A stretch of DNA of 64,000 nt from CALKJU01 sp046349355 (GCA_046349355.1 JAXMCM010000028.1:1-64000), one strand, 5' to 3'. Counted from the stretch's first letter, positions 34,042 through 42,844 are shown. The notes: generated from the sequence alone by a model not told the origin. A program made the numbers and translations.

Positions 34042-35511
34042 CTATTCCTCGAGCATCACCTTGATCTTCCCGGCCCGCACCGCGGCCTTGAGCGCGGCGT
34101 GGTCGCGCTCGGCCTGGTCGGCGTAGGCCAGGGCGAAGTCACCCATCGCCTCGTCGAAGCGGTCCTTGCTGCCGAGATAGCCGGCGATGCTCAGCTCGTT
34201 GCTGCCGGCTTTGGCGTGGGCCCGGGCGAGGACCCAGCCGCAGGCCAGCGCGTACTGCTCCAGCAGCTCGGCATCCATGGCCTCGACCAGCGGCTTGATC
34301 TTGGCATCGCGCAGTTGCCGGACGTAGCCGGGCCGGCCCGCCTGGGTCGTCGCCCAGCCGAGAAAGACGTCGGAGGCCGGCTGCATCAGCCGCTGGCCCA
34401 TCACCACGCGCTGGCCGTGATGGGCGTAGGCGCTGGCGCCGGCGAACGGCTCGAGCACCGAGGTCCGCGCCTCCTTCCACTGCAGGAACAGCGGGTCGTT
34501 GGCGGCCGACATCAGCAGGATGACGAGGCACAGGGTGCCGACGCTGCCGATGCCCACCACCTTCACCGCCCCGTCGACCAGCCGGTACTGGTCGAGCAGG
34601 TCGCGGCGGTCGTCGGACAGCGTCGCCCGGTAGGTCTGCAGCGAGTCCTCGATCCGCGCCTGGAACTCGTCGGCGGCGATCTCGGCCGGATGATAGATCA
34701 GTGGCGGCTGATCGCGGATCTGGATCTTGCCGCCAACCATGCCCGCCAGCTGCGGGAACACCGATTCCGAGGAATCCCTGGACGTCGCCGCCGCCACCCG
34801 CTCGCGGATGCGCGCCTTGGTCTTCTGGCTGCCGGCCAGCTCCACCAGATCCTCGTCGTTGATGCGGGCGTACCAGACATCGAGCGGGCTCATCTCGGCA
34901 TAGTCGCGCAGGCGCTCGCGGTAGCTGCGCGCACAGGCGACGGCGGCGGCGCGGCCGCGCGCGTCCGGGATTCCCTGGCTGCGCGCCGCCAGCACGAACG
35001 AGGCGACGAGCCGCTTGACGTCCCACTCCCAGGGGGCCGGCGAGGTCTCGTCGAAGTCGTTGATGTCGAACAGGATGTTGCGCTCGGGCGTGGCGAAGCC
35101 GCCGAAGTTCAGCAGGTGGCAGTCACCACAGGCCTGGACCCGCAGGCCCGTGCTCGGCGTCTGCGCCAGGTCGGCCGCCATCACCGCCGCCGAGCCACGG
35201 TAGAAGGTGAACGGTGACTGCAGCATCCGGCCATAGCGGATCGGCAGCAGGTTCTCGAGCCGGCCCTTGTCGGCGGCGCGCAGGATCGCCAGCGGGTCCA
35301 CCGCCGCCTTGTCGCGCCGGAACTTCGCCTGCTCCTGGCGCGGCAGCCGCTCGCGCAGCGCCTGGCCCGCGGCCTTCAGCGCCTCCGCCGGGACATGCGG
35401 CTTGCCGCCCTTCGCCGCAGCAGGCGGGCTCGTCTCGGCGCCGTTGCGCGGGCTCTGCCGGTGGTGTCGCCTTGCCTGTCGGCCGGTCGGCGCGATGCTT
35501 GCCGTTGCCAT
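34042..35511 (-). CDS. DUF2252 family protein
   Basis: 489 residues. The core is DUF2252, a kinase-like fold: VQACGDCHLLNFGGF (GDxHxxNFG catalytic-loop equivalent) and ILFDINDFDET (metal-binding Asp), with later VVGIGSVGTLCLVILL and YAHHGQRVVMGQRLMQPASD. Start at ATG 35511; the earlier start at 35592 adds a basic, low-complexity tail that overlaps the next gene. The family is thought to be phosphotransferase-related, with no known substrate. It lies between PPK2 and a lipoprotein gene, all on the same strand. Confidence 0.85.
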   Translation of the reverse strand: MATASIAPTGRQARRHHRQSPRNGAETSPPAAAKGGKPHVPAEALKAAGQALRERLPRQEQAKFRRDKAAVDPLAILRAADKGRLENLLPIRYGRMLQSPFTFYRGSAAVMAADLAQTPSTGLRVQACGDCHLLNFGGFATPERNILFDINDFDETSPAPWEWDVKRLVASFVLAARSQGIPDARGRAAAVACARSYRERLRDYAEMSPLDVWYARINDEDLVELAGSQKTKARIRERVAAATSRDSSESVFPQLAGMVGGKIQIRDQPPLIYHPAEIAADEFQARIEDSLQTYRATLSDDRRDLLDQYRLVDGAVKVVGIGSVGTLCLVILLMSAANDPLFLQWKEARTSVLEPFAGASAYAHHGQRVVMGQRLMQPASDVFLGWATTQAGRPGYVRQLRDAKIKPLVEAMDAELLEQYALACGWVLARAHAKAGSNELSIAGYLGSKDRFDEAMGDFALAYADQAERDHAALKAAVRAGKIKVMLEE

Positions 35512-35542
35512 GGTCGTCTGCCCTGCGTGTCCCGCGTTGCTG

Positions 35543-36370
35543 CTAGTACCGGTTGGCGACGATCTCGCCGGCGCCAAGCTCGGCCCGCACACCCTTGGGC
35601 CTCGGCTGGCTCTTGGGAATCTTCGGCAGGTCGGGAGCGACCTTCCGGTAGGGGATGTGGTCGAGCATGTGATTGATCAGGTTCAGCCGCGCCTGCCGCT
35701 TGTCATCGGCCGGCACCACATACCAGGGCGCATCCGGCGTGCTCGTCGTCGCGATCATCCGCTGGTAGGCCTCGGTATAGTCCCACCAGCGGCGCACCGA
35801 TTCGACGTCCATCGGGCTGAGCTTCCAGTGCTTCATCGGGTCCTCGATCCGCGCCTCGAAGCGCCGGCGCTGCTCGTCCTGGCTGACGTCGAGGAAATAC
35901 TTGAGCAGGATGATCCCGTTCTTGACGATCATCTCGCGTTCGACAGCCGGGGCCAGCTCGAGGAAGCGCCGGTACTGTGACTTGGAGCAGAAGCCCATGA
36001 CGTGCTCGACGCCGGCCCGGTTGTACCAGGAGCGGTCGAACAGGATGACCTCGCCGGCGGCCGGGAACTGGGCGACGTAGCGCTGGATGTAGACCTGGCT
36101 CTTCTCGCGGTCGGACGGCGCCGGCAGGGCCACGTGGCGGAACACGCGCGGGCTGCAGCGCTCGGTGATCCGCTTGATCACCCCGCCCTTGCCGGCCGTG
36201 TCGCGACCCTCGAAGACGACGATGACGCGGGCCCCGGTGGCCACCACCCAGGCCTGCAGCCGGGTCAGCTCGACCTGCAGCCGGCGCAGCTCCCTGTCGA
36301 ACGCCTTGCGCTTCATCGGCTTGCTGCCGTTGTCGGCGTCGGCCGCCAGCGGCTCGTCGGCGGTATCCAT
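35543..36370 (-). CDS. ppk2: Polyphosphate kinase 2
   Basis: 275 residues. Walker A FEGRDTAGKGGVIKR, lid-like EKSQVYIQRYVAQFPAAGEV, Walker B FDRSWYNRAGVEHVMGF, and the PPK2 segment RRWWDYTEAYQRM. It is of the single-domain class I type (about 230-300 residues), which uses polyphosphate to phosphorylate GDP/ADP or makes polyphosphate from NTPs. It starts the PPK2-DUF2252-lipoprotein run. Confidence 0.92.
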   Translation of the reverse strand: MDTADEPLAADADNGSKPMKRKAFDRELRRLQVELTRLQAWVVATGARVIVVFEGRDTAGKGGVIKRITERCSPRVFRHVALPAPSDREKSQVYIQRYVAQFPAAGEVILFDRSWYNRAGVEHVMGFCSKSQYRRFLELAPAVEREMIVKNGIILLKYFLDVSQDEQRRRFEARIEDPMKHWKLSPMDVESVRRWWDYTEAYQRMIATTSTPDAPWYVVPADDKRQARLNLINHMLDHIPYRKVAPDLPKIPKSQPRPKGVRAELGAGEIVANRY

Positions 36371-36691
36371 CCCGATTTATACCTTACCCTGGTGTTTTCT
36401 CATCTCGTGACGCTCCGGTGACCGGGTCGGCTCAGCCGCGCCGGTCGCTAGCCCGCAAAGCGACATGACAGCGTCGACCGGAGCATGCTCGCCGCCATCG
36501 CCGCTCGGGTCAATGATCTGGATCAACAGTAGCAGAGCACATGACCCCGGAGACCAGTGCCGGGGCCGCTCAACCGGGATTGGGCTTGCGACGCGGTAAC
36601 GCGGTCCCGGCGTCACCGTGACCGTTGCGCCGCCAGCGGCGCGGGCCCATTCTCATGGTGGGGTAGGGTATAGTCGTGGGAACGGGTAACG
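36371..36691. other. Intergenic stretch, no gene seen
   Basis: About 320 bases between the divergent PPK2 gene and the gene at 36692. It must hold their promoters; the run GGGTAGGGTATAGTCGTGGG near 36660-36680 contains TATAGT, a fair -10, but a clear -35 is not visible. No RNA gene or repeat was recognised. Confidence 0.35.
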
Positions 36692-37135
36692 ATGAGCGAA
36701 CCGACAGCGACCGTCATCTCCGTGGCCGAGTTGCGCCGGAAGATGGCGGCCATCGAGGCCGATCGCGCGGCGGAGGCGCTTGCCCGGCAGCGGCAGCTCC
36801 AGGAGGAGGAGCAGCACAAGCGCGAGATGTTCCTGCACGAGCGCCTCGACATCACCGACCGGATGCCAGGACTGATGGCGCGGATCGAGAAGGCCGCCGC
36901 CGCCGGTCAGGGCGAGCTGCTGGTGGGGACGTTCCCGAGCGCCTGGCTCGCCGACAAGGGCCGCGCGATCAACTCGGGCGATCCGTCCTGGCCGGCCACG
37001 CTGACCGGTGTCGCCCGCCAGTTCTACGACGCCTACAGGCGCGAGCTCGAGCCCAAGGGCTTCCGGATTCGCTGCCAGATCATCAGCTTCCCCGACGGCA
37101 TGCTGGGCGACGTCGGCGTCTACCTCGACTGGTGA
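36692..37135 (+). CDS. Hypothetical soluble protein with coiled-coil N-terminus
   Basis: 147 residues. Residues 10-45 form a probable coiled coil (LRRKMAAIEADRAAEALARQ, then QRQLQEEEQHKRE), followed by a globular part with VGTFPSAWLADKGRAINSGD and RIRCQIISFPDGMLGD. No family is recognised. The TATAGT near 36670 could be its promoter. It is convergent with the secreted-protein gene at 37151. Confidence 0.65.
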   Translation: MSEPTATVISVAELRRKMAAIEADRAAEALARQRQLQEEEQHKREMFLHERLDITDRMPGLMARIEKAAAAGQGELLVGTFPSAWLADKGRAINSGDPSWPATLTGVARQFYDAYRRELEPKGFRIRCQIISFPDGMLGDVGVYLDW

Positions 37136-37150
37136 GGCCGCAGCGCCGCC

Positions 37151-37888
37151 TCAGTCGGCGGTGAGGAAGCGGAACCAGCCCAGAGCCCGGGCGAGCAGGG
37201 TGGCATCGGCGACCGAGGCAGCGGCCCAGCCGGCGAGCTCGCTGGCCGTCAGGCTGTAGTAGACGAGCCGTCCGGTGTCATCGCGGGTGACGCTGAACAG
37301 GCTCGCCAGCTGGCCCGGCCGTACCACCGCCATGCCCATCCAGCGCACCGTCGACTCGTTGGCGACGCGCAGGTCGATGGCGTCGGGACCGGCCGCCCGC
37401 ACGTCGATGCGATAGACGACCTCGCCGGCCTGGGTGTCGTCGACCAGCATGTGCAGCACGGCACCGGTCACGATCTCCTCGGCCTTGAAGTCGGGGCGGC
37501 GAGCAGCCGGGTCCGGGCCGTCGAGCGCCGTCGCCGCCGTCAGCAGCGGCCGCGAAGTCCCGGTCTCGGGGTCGTCGTAGACGATGCCGGTGTGCGTCGA
37601 GATGGCCGCCAGCCGGTCCAGCAGCACCTCCAGCCGGGCTCCTTCCGGCAGGCGCGCCGCCACGCCCACGAGGACCGCACCCGGTCCGACGGCCAGCCCG
37701 CCACAGGCGGCCAGCTGCCAGTTTGTGGGCAACTCGTCGCGATGCCACAGCACCGCCACCGGCCCGCCGGCGTCCGCCACCGGCGCCGGCTCCGGCGCGC
37801 CGGCGCAAGGCGGCACCGGCCCGCCGGCGGCCGCGGCACCGCCGCCAAGCGCAAGGGTGATGCCCAGGGTCCACGCCAGACGCCTCAT
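37151..37888 (-). CDS. Secreted hypothetical protein
   Basis: 245 residues. Sec signal MRRLAWTLGITLALGGGAAAA, likely cut before GGPVPPC. The mature chain has two cysteines (PPCAGAP, LAACGG) and looks beta-rich, with ARLPEGARLEVLLDRLAAIS, HTGIVYDDPETGTSRPLL and RWMGMAVVRPGQLASLFSVT. A periplasmic protein of unknown function. Start at ATG 37888, immediately before the signal; a longer in-frame start is not needed. Confidence 0.68.
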   Translation of the reverse strand: MRRLAWTLGITLALGGGAAAAGGPVPPCAGAPEPAPVADAGGPVAVLWHRDELPTNWQLAACGGLAVGPGAVLVGVAARLPEGARLEVLLDRLAAISTHTGIVYDDPETGTSRPLLTAATALDGPDPAARRPDFKAEEIVTGAVLHMLVDDTQAGEVVYRIDVRAAGPDAIDLRVANESTVRWMGMAVVRPGQLASLFSVTRDDTGRLVYYSLTASELAGWAAASVADATLLARALGWFRFLTAD

Positions 37889-37932
37889 GGCCCAAGGCTG
37901 GCACGGCATCGCAGCGCTGACGAGGGGTGGCC

Positions 37933-38223
37933 TCAGCGCCAGGCGATCGCCAGCGGCTCGCGGAAGGCGAAGCGCTCGAGATGGCGGGCGACGACCTCCT
38001 GAAGCCGGGCCAGCTGGTCGGCGTCGGCGGCGGCGACCGAGAGCGTCAGCCGCTCCGGGCCGGCGGTGAGCTCGCAGGTGCCGATCGGGAACGCGATCCG
38101 CCCCCGGCCGTCGGCGAATTCGGCCGGGACCTTGTGGGCGAAATGCTTGCAGAGCTGGGCGAGGTAGCGGGCGGCGTGCGCGGTCGCGACCTCGGCGACG
38201 GCGGACGGCGTCGGATCCGGCAT
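37933..38223 (-). CDS. DUF2218 family protein
   Basis: 96 residues, with the family marks RYLAQLCKHFAHKVPAEF, IAFPIGTCELTAG and LEEVVARHLERFAFREPL-like C-terminus. DUF2218 proteins often occur beside siderophore-interacting proteins and YqjI-type regulators, suggesting metal/iron metabolism. Its ATG shares one base with the PadR stop (TGATG), so both are translated from one mRNA controlled by the operator at 38811. Confidence 0.85.
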   Translation of the reverse strand: MPDPTPSAVAEVATAHAARYLAQLCKHFAHKVPAEFADGRGRIAFPIGTCELTAGPERLTLSVAAADADQLARLQEVVARHLERFAFREPLAIAWR

Positions 38224-38807
38224 CAGCTGCGCTCCACGCTGCGGGCCGCCGCGTCGAGGGCGGCGGCGATGCTGTCCACGGCCTGCGGCTCGAGCGCGCC
38301 GCGCCGCAGGCGCAAACGCAGGGCGAGCTTGAGGTTCTCCATGCCGCGCAGGATCGGCGCCGGCACGCCCTCGGGCGGTCCGCCGGCCGGGGCACCCCTG
38401 GCCAGCAGCGCCTCGGCGTCCGCCCTGTTGTCGGCGAGGAAGGCCTCGCCGGCCGCCGTGATCCGGTAGGCCTTGCGCCCGCCGGCTTCGGCCGCCTCGG
38501 CCGCGGCAAAGCCCATGTCCTCGAGCCAGGCCAGCGTCGGGTAGATGACGCCGGGGCTCGGGCTGTAGCTGCCGCCGGTCTGCTCGCCGATCGCCTTCAT
38601 CAGCTCGTAGCCGTGCCGCGGGGCGCGCGCGATCAGCGCCAGCGCCAGCAGGCGCAGCTCGCCATAGTCGAAGGCCCTGGTGCCGTGCCGGCCACCGCCG
38701 TGGCGGCCGCGGCGATGGGGTCCGTGCTGCCCTCCGGGACGGCGCTCCGCCGGGTCCTCGGGTCGGGCGAACCGGCGGTCATGCCAGCCGGATCGGTGAT
38801 GTCTCAT
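38223..38807 (-). CDS. PadR family regulator, YqjI-like with His-rich N-terminus
   Basis: 194 residues. The first 45 residues are rich in His, Gly and Arg (RHHRSGWHDRRF, GQHGPHRRGRHGGGRHG) as in the nickel/iron-responsive repressor YqjI. The winged helix follows: FDYGELRLLALALIARAPRH, GYELMKAIGEQTGGSYSPSP and GVIYPTLAWLEDMGFAAAEA, the classical PadR core. The ATG at 38807 has GGAACTC before it, which is itself part of the operator 38811-38838. Metal-dependent autorepression is inferred from the YqjI likeness. Confidence 0.85.
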   Translation of the reverse strand: MRHHRSGWHDRRFARPEDPAERRPGGQHGPHRRGRHGGGRHGTRAFDYGELRLLALALIARAPRHGYELMKAIGEQTGGSYSPSPGVIYPTLAWLEDMGFAAAEAAEAGGRKAYRITAAGEAFLADNRADAEALLARGAPAGGPPEGVPAPILRGMENLKLALRLRLRRGALEPQAVDSIAAALDAAARSVERS

Positions 38808-38810
38808 GAG

Positions 38811-38838
38811 TTCCGATATAAGTCGCGATATATCGGAA
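38811..38838 (-). promoter_or_regulatory. PadR operator, 28-bp inverted repeat over the ribosome binding site
   Basis: TTCCGATATA (38811-38820) and TATATCGGAA (38829-38838) are perfect ten-base arms around AGTCGCGA. The proximal arm is three bases from the PadR start codon and contains its Shine-Dalgarno, so repressor binding would stop transcription just before the gene. Confidence 0.82.
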
Positions 38839-38839
38839 A

Positions 38840-39169
38840 TCAAGCGCCGCCGGACCGTCCGGCTGCCCGGCCGCCGGCGCGCTGCGCTCGGAGGAGCTCC
38901 AGCACGACGTCCTGCAGCACCACCGCCTTGAAGAAGACGTTGACCCCGTTGTCCTCGTGGAAGGCGAGCTCGACCGTGTCGTCGAGGCTGCCGTCGGCGT
39001 CGCCGTCGACGCCCTCGCGGCTGATGAAGGTGGCGAGGCGGCCATCGCCCGGCGTCACGGGCGCCTGGAAGGAGAGCCGGTCGCCGGCGTCGAAGACGAA
39101 CCGGTCCCGGCCGTCACCGCCCCGCAGCGTGCTTTCGCCGGCGCCACCGCTGCCGAGAATCGGGGCCAT
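38840..39169 (-). CDS. Short RTX-derived protein with EF-hand-like C-terminal cassette
   Basis: 109 residues. One remaining RTX-like nonapeptide (LRGGDGRDRFVFDAGDRLSF), then the cassette ISREGVDGDADGSLDDTVEL and FHEDNGVNVFFKAVVLQDVV. The loop DGDADGSLDD has the acidic spacing of EF-hand loops. The same cassette ends the gene at 42845 and the pseudogene at 43646. GGGGGAGG precedes the ATG at 39169. It is much shorter than normal RTX proteins, so it may be a truncated remnant or a small secreted protein. It ends two bases from the PadR operator, on the same strand. Confidence 0.62.
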   Translation of the reverse strand: MAPILGSGGAGESTLRGGDGRDRFVFDAGDRLSFQAPVTPGDGRLATFISREGVDGDADGSLDDTVELAFHEDNGVNVFFKAVVLQDVVLELLRAQRAGGRAAGRSGGA

Positions 39170-39324
39170 CCTCCCCCGCCCTCCCCGGGTCGCCCCGCAA
39201 CAACGATCCGCCGCGGCGATCCCGGCATCCGCGGGCCAGCGCCCCGGCTGCAATCGGCGGTTGACCGCGGCCACGACCCGCCACAGCCTCGGTGCCGGCA
39301 GGAACGTCGCGGAGGGTGCGCTCC

Positions 39325-40728
39325 ATGGACGCGGTGATCGGCTTCCTCAACACGATCTTCTGGGGCTACGTCCTGATCTACGGCCTGCTGGCCGTGGGCC
39401 TCTACTTCTCGATCCGCCTCGGCTTCCCGCAGATCGTCCATTTCGGCGAGATGTTCCGGGTCATCACCGGCGCGCGCTCGGGCGACAGGTCGGGCATCTC
39501 GCCGTTCCAGGCGCTGACCGTCAGCCTCGCCTCGCGGGTCGGCACCGGCAACATCGCCGGCGTCGCGGTGGCGCTCTACCTCGGCGGGCCCGGGGCGATC
39601 TTCTGGATGTGGATGGTGGCCCTGGTCGGCATGTGCACGGCCTATGCCGAGAGCACGCTGGCCCAGCTCTACAAGGTCCGCGACGACGCCGGCCAGTACC
39701 GCGGCGGCCCGGCCTACTACATCGCCAGGGGCCTGAAGGCGCCCTGGGCCGGCATGGTGTTCTCGGTCTGCCTGATCCTGTCGTTCGGCCTCGTCTTCAA
39801 CGCCGTCCAGGCCAACTCGATCGCCGACGCCATGCAGGGCGCCTTCGGCCTGCCCAAGCCCGCCGTCGGCATCGTCCTCGCCATCCTCGCCGGGGTGGTC
39901 ATCTTCGGCGGGCTGAAGTCGATCGCGCGCACCGCCGAGGTCGTCGTGCCGTTCATGGCCGGCGCCTACCTGCTGGTGGCGCTGTGGGTGCTGGTCACCA
40001 ACATCACCGAGGTGCCGGGCGTGCTGGCGTCGATCGTCGGCGGCGCCTTCGGCTTCGGCGAGGCCGCCGGCGGCATCGCCGGGGCGATGCTCAACGGCGT
40101 CAAGCGCGGCCTGTTCTCGAACGAGGCCGGGATGGGCTCGGCCCCCAACATCGCCGCCTGCGCCACGCCCGACCCGCACCACCCGTCGTCGCAGGGCCTG
40201 GTCCAGGCGCTGGGCGTGTTCATCGACACCATCCTCGTCTGCACCGCCACCGCGGTGATGATCCTGCTGTCCGGCGCCCTGGTCCCCGGCAGCGGCCTGA
40301 CCGGCACGCAGCTGACCCAGGCGGCCCTCGCCGAGCATCTCGGCGAGGCCGGCCGCTACTTCGTCGCCATCGCCATCTTCTTCTTCGCCTTCACCTCGAT
40401 CATCGGCAACTACGCCTATGCCGAGAACGCGGTGACCTATATCGGCCACGGCCATCTCGCCGGCATCGTCGTGCTGCGCGTGCTGTGCCTGCTGATGGTC
40501 GTCTGGGGGGCCTGGCAGACCGTCGCCACCGTGTTCGACGCCGCCGACGCCTCGATGGGGCTGATGGCGACCATCAACCTGGTGGCCATCGTCCTGCTGT
40601 CGGGGACCGTGGCCCGGCTGACCCGCGACTATTTCGGCCAGCGCAAGGCCGGCCGCGAGCCGATCTTCCGCATCGCCGAGCACCCCGAGATCGGCCACGG
40701 CGTCGACGCGACGATCTGGACGCGCTGA
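39325..40728 (+). CDS. AGCS family sodium:amino-acid symporter
   Basis: 467 residues, about ten membrane helices. Family marks: ISPFQALTVSLASRVGTGNI then AGVAVALYLGGPGAIFWMW, FFFAFTSIIGNYAYAENAV and GLFSNEAGMGSAPNIAA. It imports alanine or glycine with sodium. GGAGGG precedes the ATG at 39325. It stands alone between opposite-strand genes. Confidence 0.9.
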   Translation: MDAVIGFLNTIFWGYVLIYGLLAVGLYFSIRLGFPQIVHFGEMFRVITGARSGDRSGISPFQALTVSLASRVGTGNIAGVAVALYLGGPGAIFWMWMVALVGMCTAYAESTLAQLYKVRDDAGQYRGGPAYYIARGLKAPWAGMVFSVCLILSFGLVFNAVQANSIADAMQGAFGLPKPAVGIVLAILAGVVIFGGLKSIARTAEVVVPFMAGAYLLVALWVLVTNITEVPGVLASIVGGAFGFGEAAGGIAGAMLNGVKRGLFSNEAGMGSAPNIAACATPDPHHPSSQGLVQALGVFIDTILVCTATAVMILLSGALVPGSGLTGTQLTQAALAEHLGEAGRYFVAIAIFFFAFTSIIGNYAYAENAVTYIGHGHLAGIVVLRVLCLLMVVWGAWQTVATVFDAADASMGLMATINLVAIVLLSGTVARLTRDYFGQRKAGREPIFRIAEHPEIGHGVDATIWTR

Positions 40729-40935
40729 GCGCTCCGCCCCGGTTCCGCACGCCGTTCGAGGCCGCCCCGCTGGCGGGGCCGGCGCCGGCCGCACGCGCGG
40801 CGGCGGTGACTTGACCGCCATCCGTGCGTCAAGGTAAAATAATGGATGTGGTGAAAAGTCAATCCCGCAAGCAACGTGAAGTTGCAAAGGGAAGAGGTCG
40901 CTTGGCGTCACCGATGCAAGAAGCGAGGTGCGACC

Positions 40936-41475
40936 ATGGCTACTGTTCGGCATCACGGCGCGGCTGTTCTTGGCGACGGAGATCTTCAACCGCAGCGCGC
41001 AGGCGCCGTCCGCGAGGCACTCGGCGACAAGGCTAGGGCGGCGGTTACTTGCATCGTCGCCATCCTGCTCGGCGCCCAGTTCGTCTCGGGCATCATCGGC
41101 ACCGGCCGCTGGGGCTGGCCGATCGTGCCCTACTTCCTCTACGCCCCGCCGCATCACGAGGGCGACCGGCTGGCGCTGGAGCTGTCGGCCTTCGCGGTGA
41201 CCGGGGATGGCGAGGCCCTGCGCATCGACCGCTACAACTTCGGGGCACCCTATCCGGTCTTCCTCAACCGCGTCGTCTACCCGATCATGAACGGCAACCA
41301 TGCCGACCTGAAGCCGCTGATCGGGCTCTATTGCGGCCGCACGCAGGACCGCCTCGTCGCGATCCGCCTCGAGGACAACGGCGTCGCCATCGGCCGGCAC
41401 GGGCCGGTCTACGGCCTCGATCCCGTCGTCTTCGGCGAGGTCGCCGTCGACTGCGCCACGGGAGCGGTCCGGTGA
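40936..41475 (+). CDS. Membrane-anchored hypothetical protein, first gene of HTTM-DCC operon
   Basis: 179 residues. A polar N-terminus then one membrane helix (AAVTCIVAILLGAQFVSGII), followed by an extracytoplasmic part with GWPIVPYFLYAPPHHEGDRL, FGAPYPVFLNRVVYPIMNGN and LIGLYCGRTQDRLVAIRLED. No family is recognised, but small proteins of this kind often go with HTTM genes. ATG at 40936 with GAGGTG before it. Its TGA overlaps the GTG of the next gene (GTGA, 41472-41475). Confidence 0.65.
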   Translation: MATVRHHGAAVLGDGDLQPQRAGAVREALGDKARAAVTCIVAILLGAQFVSGIIGTGRWGWPIVPYFLYAPPHHEGDRLALELSAFAVTGDGEALRIDRYNFGAPYPVFLNRVVYPIMNGNHADLKPLIGLYCGRTQDRLVAIRLEDNGVAIGRHGPVYGLDPVVFGEVAVDCATGAVR

Positions 41476-42392
41476 ACCGCTGGCAGGCGTACTGGTTTGC
41501 GCCCGCCCCCTGCCTCGACCTCGCCGTCGTCCGCGTCATCGCCGTGGCGGTGCAGGTCGCCCTCCTCCCCGGCACCCTGGCCGGCACCAGCCTCGACCGC
41601 TTCGAGGGCTTCGACCAGGCCTACTGGGACCCGGTGCTGATCCAGCGCCTCCTCAACCTGCTGCTCGGCATCGACGGCCGGCCGCCGCTGGCGCTGGTCC
41701 AGTCGGCGCATACCGTGGCGCTGGTGGCCGGCATCGCCGCCCTGGTCGGCCTCGCCACCAACCTCAGCCTCGCGGTGCTCGTCGCCGCCGTCGTCTACGT
41801 GCAGTCGTTCCTCTACTCGTTCGGCGACTACCACCACCGCGAGGCGATCATGGCGATCGCGCTGGGTGCGCTGGCGATCAGCCCGTCCGGCCACGCTTTG
41901 TCGGTCGACGCCTGGCTGCGCCGCCGCCTCGGCTGGCGGCCGGCGCCGGAGCGCAGCGAGTTCGCCGGGTGGCCGATCAAGCTGATCGGCTGGTGGTTCG
42001 TGCTGATGTACATGTCGGCCGTCATCGGCAAGTTCTTCCACGGCGGCTTCGACTGGGTGAACGGCTACACCCTGCAGTACTATCTGGCGGTCGACGGGCT
42101 GCAGAAGGACCGCCCGCTCGGCGTCTGGCTGTCGCAGTTCCACGAGATCGTGTTCGCGGTGCAGGTCGTCGTCGTGCTCTTCCAGGCGACCTTCGTGGTG
42201 ACCATGCTGTGGCCGCGCAGCCGCTGGCTCTACGTGCCCCTCGGGATCGCCATGCACACCAGCATCTACATCCTGATGAAGCCGGCCTTCTGGCAATGGA
42301 TCGCGCTCTATTCGGTGTTCGTGCCGTGGACCGAGGCGCGGGACTGGCTGGCGGCACGCCTCGCCCGGCCGCGCCTCGCGGCGAGCCCGTGA
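41472..42392 (+). CDS. HTTM domain membrane protein
   Basis: 306 residues, about seven or eight helices, of the HTTM family (the membrane domain of vitamin K gamma-carboxylase and bacterial relatives). Marks: FAPAPCLDLAVVRVIAVAVQ, LYSFGDYHHREAIMAIALGA, FAGWPIKLIGWWFVLMYMSA and LGIAMHTSIYILMKPAFWQW. GTG start inside the stop of the upstream gene. Bacterial HTTM proteins next to DCC proteins are common, but the reaction is unknown; a thiol-redox-coupled membrane enzyme is a fair inference. Confidence 0.82.
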   Translation: MNRWQAYWFAPAPCLDLAVVRVIAVAVQVALLPGTLAGTSLDRFEGFDQAYWDPVLIQRLLNLLLGIDGRPPLALVQSAHTVALVAGIAALVGLATNLSLAVLVAAVVYVQSFLYSFGDYHHREAIMAIALGALAISPSGHALSVDAWLRRRLGWRPAPERSEFAGWPIKLIGWWFVLMYMSAVIGKFFHGGFDWVNGYTLQYYLAVDGLQKDRPLGVWLSQFHEIVFAVQVVVVLFQATFVVTMLWPRSRWLYVPLGIAMHTSIYILMKPAFWQWIALYSVFVPWTEARDWLAARLARPRLAASP

Positions 42393-42805
42393 GCGACGCG
42401 GCCGCAGCCGGCGACGGGGCCTGGCTCGTCTATGACGGCGAGTGCCCGTTCTGCCGGCGCTACGCCGCGCTGGTCCGGCTGCGGCAGAGCGTCGGCGAAG
42501 TCCGCCTCGTCGACGCCCGCGCCGGCGGGCCGCTGGTGCGCGAGGTCGAGGCGGCCGGCCTCGACCTCGACGAGGGCATGGTGCTGAAGGTCGGCGGCCG
42601 CCTCTACCACGGCGCCGACTGCATCCACGCCATCGCCCTGCTGGCCTCGCCGTCGGGGCCGTTCAACCGTCTCAACGCCGCGATCTTCCGCTCGAGCCGC
42701 CTCGCCGCGCTGCTCTACCCGCTGCTGCGCGCCGGGCGGAACGCGGCGCTGCGCCTGCGCCGGGTACCGCGGCTGCGTCCCGCCGACGCCGGCGACGGCC
42801 CCTGA
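42389..42805 (+). CDS. DCC family thiol-disulfide oxidoreductase (DUF393)
   Basis: 138 residues. The motif YDGECPFCRRY gives the CxxC pair C19/C22 of the DCC family, with the following VDARAGGPLVREVEAAGLDL and GRLYHGADCIHAIALL typical of DUF393. GTG start overlaps the HTTM stop (GTGA). It forms one transcript with the two upstream genes and probably exchanges disulfides for the HTTM protein. The C-terminus is strongly basic (RNAALRLRRVPRLR). Confidence 0.85.
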   Translation: MSDAAAAGDGAWLVYDGECPFCRRYAALVRLRQSVGEVRLVDARAGGPLVREVEAAGLDLDEGMVLKVGGRLYHGADCIHAIALLASPSGPFNRLNAAIFRSSRLAALLYPLLRAGRNAALRLRRVPRLRPADAGDGP

Positions 42806-42844
42806 CGGCGCGGGGATCGCCCGCCGGCGCCGCCGGCCGGCGGC

